DNA of 12,821 nt from Candidatus Cloacimonas sp. 4484_275 (GTDB lineage: Bacteria; Cloacimonadota; Cloacimonadia; Cloacimonadales; TCS61). Where the stretch lies: the NCBI GenBank assembly GCA_002085205.1, contig NATF01000002.1:1-12821 (forward strand), written 5' to 3'. A program made the position numbers and the translations under genes. Under the pieces are notes generated by a model, which was not told the origin of the DNA, ran no database searches, and was given only the letters and a program-made list of their open reading frames with translations. Every line of letters begins with the position of its first letter. Positions within the stretch are counted from its first letter, which is position 1. Positions 1-6,121 of this stretch are shown here, one piece after another.

Positions 1-52
1 TATTAAAAACAGGAAAAATAGTTTATATTAAATAGTTTTTTGACTTTTGGAA

Positions 53-81
53 ACTTAACAAATTTTTGAAATTTGTTAAGT
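53..81. repeat. Perfect 13-bp inverted repeat, 3-nt loop
   Basis: The arms ACTTAACAAATTT (53-65) and AAATTTGTTAAGT (69-81) are exact reverse complements around the loop TTG. The repeat lies 110 bases past the lipoprotein stop codon and beyond the T-tract hairpin at 124-160. Neither strand has a T-run directly after it, so it is not a standard intrinsic terminator. It could be a second hairpin in the 3' region of the operon or a binding site for a dimeric regulator of whatever lies to the left. The repeat is seen directly; its function is unknown. Nothing else in 1-190 looks like a gene. Confidence 0.6.
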
Positions 82-123
82 CCGACAAACTCATAAATGC
101 TAAACAATTCATAAGTTCTTGCG

Positions 124-160
124 AAAAATTACCGTAATATTTTCTCGGTGATTTTTTTTT
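124..160. terminator. Bidirectional intrinsic terminator after the lipoprotein gene
   Basis: AAAAATTACCG (124-134) pairs with CGGTGATTTTT (146-156), with one G-T wobble and an 11-base loop. The plus strand carries nine T residues at 152-160. The minus strand reads the same stem and ends in five T residues (128-124). The hairpin starts 30 bases past the lipoprotein stop at 191, the usual place for a terminator of the minus-strand gene set. The longer plus-strand T-run means it could also stop transcription arriving from the left. Confidence 0.65.
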
Positions 161-190
161 GTATCACACAAATTATAAAGATGTTACTAT

Positions 191-1363
191 CTACTTTTCG
201 TCCAAAACTACTCCCCATTCGGTAACAACAAAACCCTTTCTTTCAAAAGACGGTATGTCAGGCTCGCTTAATTCAATCTCATTTGATTTCAGTTTCGAAA
301 TATAATATGTTAATCTTAGAATACTATCGGGCTGTTGCGAGAAATCAAGCCGAATAAGCGGATCAAGTTGTTCATTATATTGAGGATAAATTGCATAATA
401 TTTTGAATCGGTTAATTTAGGAATCCAATATTCAATAAAATCATCAATTTCATCTTGCTTAAAACCGGTTTCTCGTAAATTTTCTTCAAAAAAACTTTTT
501 AGATTTTCAAGTTTTATAATCCATCCTTTTCTTTTTTGAAAAATATTAGGTTGGATACTTTCATAAAACAAATAATCGTATTTATTATTGATTTTACCGT
601 CGGACTCAATTTGAAGATTTTGCCATTGCTCCGGAAATTTTGGTATAGATTTTATAACTTCTCCCGATTTGGGAAATGAAATATTCACATCCAAACTAAT
701 TTGATTTTCGGGATAGATATAAATATTCGGTTTGTAATCAATTAAATAATAGTTAAAAGAATAATCCGCATATCCTTCTATCAAATCAAATTCCGTTTCA
801 AAAGATATCTCCGGTTCTCCTGATTTTATCAAATAACTGCCGGATTCAATTTCGGTTTCAAACCTTCCCAAACTATCCGTGAATAAAGAATCGACAAAAA
901 CGGAATCCTTCCAGACGGAAAATCGAGCATTAACAATTAGTCCGTTAGCAGGATCATTCATAACACTACGGTCATACATAACGCCGCAATTAAGATTCTC
1001 ATTAACAACATCAAAATCCCGCTGATAATCGATTCTCAATGTATCAAAATGAGCTATTGTATTAAAAATAGAATAATTACCATATTTGCGGGCAATGGAA
1101 TGATAAGCAATAATTCTTTCTTCTTCCGGCGGATCGGAAATAAACTCGGTAAGATAAATCTCCAATTCTCCGATTTGTTGCTCTTCAAAATTGATCGGAT
1201 AAATTTTTCCGTCTTCGCTTTCGGTAACAACAAATGTCTTCCGAAGTAAGCCGTTTTGCAGAATTTCGATGGTAACCATCGAAGTTTTATCCAGTGAAGT
1301 AGTAGAATTATTACAACCATAAACCACCATTACAATAATCATTAACCCCACTAATTTTTGCAT
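191..1363 (-). CDS. Predicted lipoprotein with KPNIYIYP-type domain
   Basis: A 390-residue protein. Residues 1-16 form a short hydrophobic signal peptide ending in a lipobox (V-Y-G then Cys17), so it should be a lipid-anchored envelope protein. A run of Asn, Ser and Thr after Cys17 fits a linker. Residues 140-185 (Gly-Leu-Ile-Val-Asn-Ala ... Asp-Ser-Leu-Gly-Arg-Phe ... Gly-Ser-Tyr) resemble a carboxypeptidase-regulatory or Ig-like fold. From residue 211 comes a motif KPNIYIYPE, then GEVIKSIP (234-241) and KYDYLFYE (261-268). I recognise this pattern from uncharacterised proteins of several phyla that share a KPxIYLYPE signature, but I know of no assigned function. The protein ends in Glu-Trp-Gly-Val-Val-Leu. 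The ATG at 1363 has a good Shine-Dalgarno sequence (AGGGAG, 1374-1379, spacer 10). It is the last gene before a terminator, and its 117-base upstream gap allows separate control. No catalytic motif is apparent. Confidence 0.85.
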   Translation of the reverse strand: MQKLVGLMIIVMVVYGCNNSTTSLDKTSMVTIEILQNGLLRKTFVVTESEDGKIYPINFEEQQIGELEIYLTEFISDPPEEERIIAYHSIARKYGNYSIFNTIAHFDTLRIDYQRDFDVVNENLNCGVMYDRSVMNDPANGLIVNARFSVWKDSVFVDSLFTDSLGRFETEIESGSYLIKSGEPEISFETEFDLIEGYADYSFNYYLIDYKPNIYIYPENQISLDVNISFPKSGEVIKSIPKFPEQWQNLQIESDGKINNKYDYLFYESIQPNIFQKRKGWIIKLENLKSFFEENLRETGFKQDEIDDFIEYWIPKLTDSKYYAIYPQYNEQLDPLIRLDFSQQPDSILRLTYYISKLKSNEIELSEPDIPSFERKGFVVTEWGVVLDEK

Positions 1364-1433
1364 AAATTTCTTTCTCCCTTTTTTAATGAACGCTAATGTT
1401 CCGTGTGTGATGCGAAATCGAAATAATTCGACT

Positions 1434-1487
1434 GATATAAATCAGAAAATTAAGCCGTCGAAAATTAAAATCCACCCGATTTATATC
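1434..1487. repeat. 10-bp inverted repeat spanning the methyltransferase stop codon
   Basis: GATATAAATC (1434-1443) and GATTTATATC (1478-1487) are perfect reverse complements separated by 34 bases. The right arm contains the methyltransferase stop codon (1481-1483). The spacer holds a direct repeat of GAAAATTAA (1445-1453 and 1460-1468). No T-run follows on the minus strand, so a classical terminator is unlikely. It could form a stem at the end of the methyltransferase message or be a spaced operator for the downstream lipoprotein gene. Chance is possible in such AT-rich DNA. Confidence 0.35.
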
Positions 1488-2230
1488 TTTTGCGCCTTAA
1501 CCCAAAGTATTCCTTTATAATCACTATTATAAGACAATACATTATCAAAGAACGGTTTGTAGATGTTATTTTTTGGGCCACTGTTTGTTATTCGATATTC
1601 AAGTATCTTCATTTTCCCTAATAAGTTTTTCTGAATAATTGATTCGGAAAGATTTTGAGGCTCTGTAACAGATTTTGGTTCTCCCAGGTTAAAACTACAA
1701 TATAAAATTCCACCCTTTTTCAAAATTCTCAAAACTTCCGCACTCATAATTGAGAAATTATCGACATGATCCATTGCATTTAACGAAAAAATTACATCGA
1801 CAAAATTACTCGGAATTGGAATACAACTTTCGGTTGATTTTATGTATAACATATTATGGGAAATAATATCATTTTTAAATACTTTTGAATATTGATCTAC
1901 CAAAACATCAATTCCTATTCTGAGTTTTGCCGCATCTGCCCACGCGAGACTTCCTCGTGGACCACACCCAAAATCAGCTACAATTTTATCTTTTATAAAT
2001 TCATCACTTGATTCCTGTGCCATCGCCAGCATTATAGTTTTATAAAATGAATTTTCGAATTTTCCGTCTTCGCCTTTATTTCTACTTTTCCAGTATGCTA
2101 ATTCAGAGGCATATTTATTAGCAAAAATATTATAAATTGGTCTCAAAATATTCTTAATACGATCCGGAGTCATTCTTTTTATTCTGTTTAACATGGCTCT
2201 AACATTTCCTCGAAATAATTTGTAAACCAT
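1481..2230 (-). CDS. Class I SAM-dependent methyltransferase (type 11-like)
   Basis: A protein of up to 249 residues with a Rossmann-type methyltransferase core. Motif I is VADFGCGPRG (84-93), the SAM-binding glycine loop. IGIDVL (105-110) ends in the acidic residue expected to bind the ribose. Residues 145-157 (DVIFSLNAMDHVD) match the motif after strand 4. EVLRILKKGG (165-174) is the helix and turn before strand 5 seen in type 11 enzymes. There is no signal peptide or membrane segment, so it should be cytoplasmic. The substrate cannot be read from the sequence; a surface glycan, lipid or small molecule are all possible. The start is uncertain. ATG 2230 has no clear Shine-Dalgarno sequence. 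Met13 (2194) has AGGA 12 bases upstream and Met20 (2173) a weak A-rich site, and the core begins well after both. It follows the second C25 gene by 32 bases, suggesting co-transcription. It is more AT-rich than the peptidase genes: hand-counted 60-base lines give 22-33% GC, against 40-53% in lines from the three large genes. Confidence 0.88.
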   Translation of the reverse strand: MVYKLFRGNVRAMLNRIKRMTPDRIKNILRPIYNIFANKYASELAYWKSRNKGEDGKFENSFYKTIMLAMAQESSDEFIKDKIVADFGCGPRGSLAWADAAKLRIGIDVLVDQYSKVFKNDIISHNMLYIKSTESCIPIPSNFVDVIFSLNAMDHVDNFSIMSAEVLRILKKGGILYCSFNLGEPKSVTEPQNLSESIIQKNLLGKMKILEYRITNSGPKNNIYKPFFDNVLSYNSDYKGILWVKAQKI

Positions 2231-2262
2231 CCAATTCTAATGCTGACACAATTACAACTTTG

Positions 2263-2781
2263 TCATTTCAACAGCAGACATTTTTTCATGGCTTTTGTTT
2301 TGCCGTTTACAGTCAATTTATAGAAATAAATTCCGGAATTTACGAATTTTCCGTTTTTGTCTTTTCCATCCCAGACAATCGAATTCCAACCTTTCAAAAG
2401 TTTGTTGCCAACGAGTTTTTTTACTTTTTGACCTTTTATATTATAAATTTCGATAATCGCTTTTTCCTCTTTCTTATCCATCAGGAAAGAAATTGTCGTA
2501 TAATTCGCAAACGGATTAGGATGATTTTGTCCGAGCTTAAAGAGGTCGTTTATTTCGTTATCATCGGCAGAAGTGGGAGTTACTATCAGGTTTACGGGAA
2601 TTTCAAAATTTTCGTTCTGATCGGTAGAAATGGAAATTGTTGCCGAATATTCACCGCTATTTACATTTTCCGCGGAAAAGATTACCGGTATTTCTTTGGA
2701 ACTTTCTCCTTCAATCGAGGATTCGGAAACCGGAAGCGAAAGCCAATTTAGAGGTCTGTATGAGCGGTAGGAACATAAATA
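2263..2781 (-). pseudogene. Out-of-frame C-terminal part of the second C25 peptidase, with sorting domain
   Basis: This reading frame is open from 2781 to the TGA at 2263-2265 and lies one base back (-1) from the upstream peptidase frame, which stops at 2748-2750. From 2751 it encodes about 58 residues resembling the second half of a BACON- or HYDIN-like beta-sandwich (LNWLSLPV ... IEGESSKEIPVIF ... SGEYSATISI ... IPVNLIV). A linker SADDNEI follows, then a complete type IX-style sorting domain from NHPNPF (about 2526) through IYNIKGQKVKKL, WDGKDKNG and SGIYFYKL to the terminal LLLK. The paralogue at 6122-10012 carries the same ADDNE linker and tail in frame, so this is plainly the lost end of the upstream gene. 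No ribosome binding site precedes its first Met (2481), which falls inside the sorting domain, so independent translation is unlikely. The break could be a real mutation or a one-base sequence error. Confidence 0.85.
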
Positions 2782-5700
2782 TTAGAATATGTTATTAAAA
2801 TTCCGTTATCTTGAGTTTCGTTTTCGATACCGACCGTAGCATAATTATCATATTGATCTATATTATGAATTTCTTTGTATTGAAACAAAATTTTGCCGTC
2901 GCCGTTTGCCGTGGGATAATATTCGGAGTCGTAAAGAATAACTTCAAAAGTATTGTTGTAATAAGGACTATTTGTGTTGTTGGTATGATACCATTCCACC
3001 ACAAAATAATGATTAACCGCATCATATAAATAATAAACAGTTCCGCCGCTTAAATCGTCCCAAAACGGAGCAATCATATTATTCGGACCCACTCCCGACG
3101 GAATTGTTCTGTTTCTGTGAAAAATCACTCTGCTTTCTCCCAAATTAACATAACCGTTGGAAGCAATCGTTATTTTATCAAATGTTTTGCCAAAATACCG
3201 AAAATGGAAATCGGCGGGTAAATCCACAATATCAAGATAACCGTCGGAAGTTGAATAATCAATACTCACGGAAGTTCCGCTGCCGCCGCTGTTGGGTCGA
3301 AGTTCTATCCAATTATAATCCGGCGCGGCAAAAGAAGTATTGTCTGCCGATTCTATCGCGCAGTAACCGTAATCACAAAAGGTAGGAGCATTTTCATCGA
3401 TAATTCCAATCGGATAATCAAAGAAAATTTGTTGTACCAAATCTCCGTTCGAAAATACATCGAGTCGGAAACGAGCCAATTCTCCGCTAACAACATTGCC
3501 GATATTTATCATAAAAGGTTGGAAACACATTCCCGAAGAACCGGCCGTAATATTTTCATAAGAAGAAGTGCCGGAAATGATTTCCACATTGTTATTCAAA
3601 CTGTTTAGTTCGGCGGTAAAATTCCCGCTAAAAATGTTTCCCAAATTTTGAAGCACGACATAAACTTCCGCTTCGGAATTCTGAAGCAATTGATTCTCCA
3701 TATCAGGAACATTCAAACCGGTAAAAGTTAATTCCGGCGCCTGAATTTCCACCGGAATCAAAAATTCCTGTTCACCGTAATTCGAATCTATATTTAACTT
3801 TAATTCTCTGATTCGGGAAGAATCCCATAATTTCACAAAATTCACGGTAAACTGACATGTTTCCGTTTCCGCCGCCGGAATAGAAGTCAATAGCAAATTG
3901 CCGGACAAGACATTTGTTAATCCGTCTTCCGAGGTTAAAGAAACATTAATATCGGAAGCATCGATTTCTCCCAAATTTTTTATGGTTATTTGCAAATTAA
4001 TATCTTCTCCCAAAACGGTGGACGGATTAAAAATATAGGAAACCAAACCCAACGCTCCGCTTTCCTCAACCGACAAATCTTCCGTTTGCGGAATATAACC
4101 TTGTTTGGAAACAGTGATTTCATATTCTCCGGGAAAAAGAGAAACGGGAATGTTTGTTTTTCCCAGTTCATTAGTAATTCCGGCGGCAATTAAACTGTCC
4201 TCGTTAGTAATTGCGACAATAAAACCGCTTTTTTCGTTTTCTTGAGCATCGATTTGAACCGCAACGAAATTTTGGGAAGAGTTAAGAGGAGAATTAAAAA
4301 AAACACTTACATTTTTAGGAATATCCGTCCAAATCGAAAGTCCCGGATCTCCAAGCAAATTATAGACATAAAAATAAAATTGGTCTGAATTGAGCGAATT
4401 TCCCCAATTATGGCAAGTGGGATAATCTTTATACATTTCCATCTTTCCGCGCAAAAGCATTTCCCCGCAACGAAAGAGATTTTCTTGGGTAATTCCCTGA
4501 TAAATTCCGATATCGTTCGCATTGTTAAATTGAGTTTTCGTATCTCTTTCACTGGGACCGATAAAAGCAATTGCTCCTTTGGGAGAAGACGGATTTCCCG
4601 CATTTAACCAAGTTTCACCGAAACAAGAAGGCGCTTCGGTTGCACCGTAATCGCCGCCGCCGCAAACTATGCCGGTTACCATCGGAAGCATAAAACCGTT
4701 AGCCAGATTTTCCACATGATAACTATCTAGTAAATGACCGTAGCCGCCGACCCAATAATCATAACTTCCGTAGCCGCGATAATTGATAAAAGAATATCCT
4801 TGATTTATCATATTCATCAATTGTCCGCTATTGGATTGATACGGCGAAAAGAAAGTATCGACGACAGTAAAATCAAAATCGAGCAGTTTTTCCCGAATTG
4901 CCACTTTTGTTTCCCGCGGAGAGGCAAAATTATAATCAAAATAGCAAGTCATCAAAGCCTTTTTCATCCAATTTCCACCCACGGGATTTTTTTCATAATT
5001 AATGATTTTACTGATTATCGTTTGCAGTTGAAAGGGCGTTCGGTAGGAAAGTCTTCCCAACATTACATCAGGAAAATAATCCTCGCCTTCCAAAAGGGAA
5101 TATGGAAGATCCGAAACATCGGTGGGAGTGAGATAACCGTCCACAAAAAAAGTGGGAATCGCATAAGTTCCGTCCTGATCGCCCACAAGAACAACAAATT
5201 CCGGTGGAACTTCCCAAGTGTCATAAGCATTTTGAATATAATTTTTTATCTCCGAATTGCTCATGCCGGTTTCAGAGGTTCTGACAATTTCGGTCGCAAA
5301 TCCCAATTTTTCTTTCCAACGAGCAAGCTCCTCGATATTATTTTCTATTAAATTTGAATTGGGAATAATAAATAAATATTTTCCATTTGCGGAACTTCTC
5401 TCTCTTTGGAATCCGAAAATATTTTTTTTCGCCAAATCTTCAAAAGACTTTGAACAAATATTTCTTTCTCCGATGAGAGGATTCTCGCGGTTGTTTTCAT
5501 CAATTTGAAATTCAGCACGAATATTTTTCAGAATCCGAAGTTTGTTTTGTTGAGGATTATATTGCACAGCCGCAATTGTTATTTGCGAAAATCGAACTCC
5601 CCTCATAATGTTCGGTTTGGAAATTATCACCACTTCTTCGGGAAACCATTTATCACGCGCATAAAATTCGTTCTTGGGAGAAATCTTATCTTCCCAACCG

Positions 5701-6020
5701 TTGGGAACGATTTTTTGCCCCAAATTTACGGTTTCAAAATCATATTTAAAATCCGAAAGCACATAATTGCCGACTGCCGGAAGTGAAACAAGTTTGCTGA
5801 AAGCCGGTAATTCCGCTTCTCCGTAATCTCCGATCGTTGCCGAATTTTCCATTTTTAATTGAACAAATTCTTCCCTCTCCAAAACGCGAGTAATGTTCTT
5901 ATCAATTTCAAAATCTCCCTTAATTAAAAGAAGACTTCCTTCTTTTTTTATTGTCGGCATTTTTCCGAACAACATCGCGGATAACATTATCACAAACAAT
6001 ATCACGGCGATTTTCTTCAT
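2748..6020 (-). CDS. Gingipain-like C25 cysteine peptidase paralogue, frameshifted, Tyr at catalytic His position
   Basis: 1090 residues to the premature stop, about 1250 if joined to the -1 frame downstream. Residues 1-19 are a signal peptide. About 20-205 resemble a C25 propeptide, including GEAELPAFSKLVSLPAVG (67-84). The C25 core covers about 213-567: YLFIIPNSNL (215-224), FVVLVGDQDG (275-284), FPDVMLGRLS (316-325), the region around 411-470, and YNLLGDPGLSIWTD (553-566). An Ig-like module (570-650) and two CARDB-like modules (658-760, 763-870) follow. Next is a nidogen-like beta-sandwich (879-1078: FRYFGKTFDKITIASNGYVNLG and IAPFWDDL, each split here only by my reading). The nucleophile is Cys453 in IVCGGGDYG, matched by SCFGETWL. 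The paralogue's Gly-His-Ser reads Gly-Tyr417-Gly here (INYRGYGS), with the same 36-residue spacing to the Cys, so the usual catalytic His is missing. ATG 6020 has GAGGAG at 6031-6036 with a 10-base spacer. Whether it still cleaves peptides is uncertain. Confidence 0.88.
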   Translation of the reverse strand: MKKIAVILFVIMLSAMLFGKMPTIKKEGSLLLIKGDFEIDKNITRVLEREEFVQLKMENSATIGDYGEAELPAFSKLVSLPAVGNYVLSDFKYDFETVNLGQKIVPNGWEDKISPKNEFYARDKWFPEEVVIISKPNIMRGVRFSQITIAAVQYNPQQNKLRILKNIRAEFQIDENNRENPLIGERNICSKSFEDLAKKNIFGFQRERSSANGKYLFIIPNSNLIENNIEELARWKEKLGFATEIVRTSETGMSNSEIKNYIQNAYDTWEVPPEFVVLVGDQDGTYAIPTFFVDGYLTPTDVSDLPYSLLEGEDYFPDVMLGRLSYRTPFQLQTIISKIINYEKNPVGGNWMKKALMTCYFDYNFASPRETKVAIREKLLDFDFTVVDTFFSPYQSNSGQLMNMINQGYSFINYRGYGSYDYWVGGYGHLLDSYHVENLANGFMLPMVTGIVCGGGDYGATEAPSCFGETWLNAGNPSSPKGAIAFIGPSERDTKTQFNNANDIGIYQGITQENLFRCGEMLLRGKMEMYKDYPTCHNWGNSLNSDQFYFYVYNLLGDPGLSIWTDIPKNVSVFFNSPLNSSQNFVAVQIDAQENEKSGFIVAITNEDSLIAAGITNELGKTNIPVSLFPGEYEITVSKQGYIPQTEDLSVEESGALGLVSYIFNPSTVLGEDINLQITIKNLGEIDASDINVSLTSEDGLTNVLSGNLLLTSIPAAETETCQFTVNFVKLWDSSRIRELKLNIDSNYGEQEFLIPVEIQAPELTFTGLNVPDMENQLLQNSEAEVYVVLQNLGNIFSGNFTAELNSLNNNVEIISGTSSYENITAGSSGMCFQPFMINIGNVVSGELARFRLDVFSNGDLVQQIFFDYPIGIIDENAPTFCDYGYCAIESADNTSFAAPDYNWIELRPNSGGSGTSVSIDYSTSDGYLDIVDLPADFHFRYFGKTFDKITIASNGYVNLGESRVIFHRNRTIPSGVGPNNMIAPFWDDLSGGTVYYLYDAVNHYFVVEWYHTNNTNSPYYNNTFEVILYDSEYYPTANGDGKILFQYKEIHNIDQYDNYATVGIENETQDNGILITYSNIYVPTAHTDL

Positions 6021-6121
6021 TGTAGTTTAACTCCTCTTTCAGATTTCGGCTGCAATCGGTTCAAACCCGAAAAGCATTACAGCAAACGAGAAATGAGCAA
6101 TAATTATTCCACGAAAATTTA

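Noticed and set aside
2263..2481. Separate 72-residue gene
   Set aside because: Its first Met is inside the sorting domain, there is no ribosome site, and the same frame carries coding sequence back to 2751. It is the tail of the peptidase.
2748..2784. Programmed -1 ribosomal frameshift
   Set aside because: I see no slippery heptamer of the X-XXY-YYZ type in the possible shift region and no obvious strong hairpin just downstream. Mutation or sequence error is the simpler explanation.
4734..5351. 205-residue plus-strand open frame
   Set aside because: It is antisense to the C25 core of the second peptidase, and its composition is that of a shadow frame.
6021..6121. Promoter or terminator between the two C25 genes
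   Set aside because: No hairpin with a T-run and no convincing -35/-10 pair is visible; only the Shine-Dalgarno site of the downstream gene is clear.
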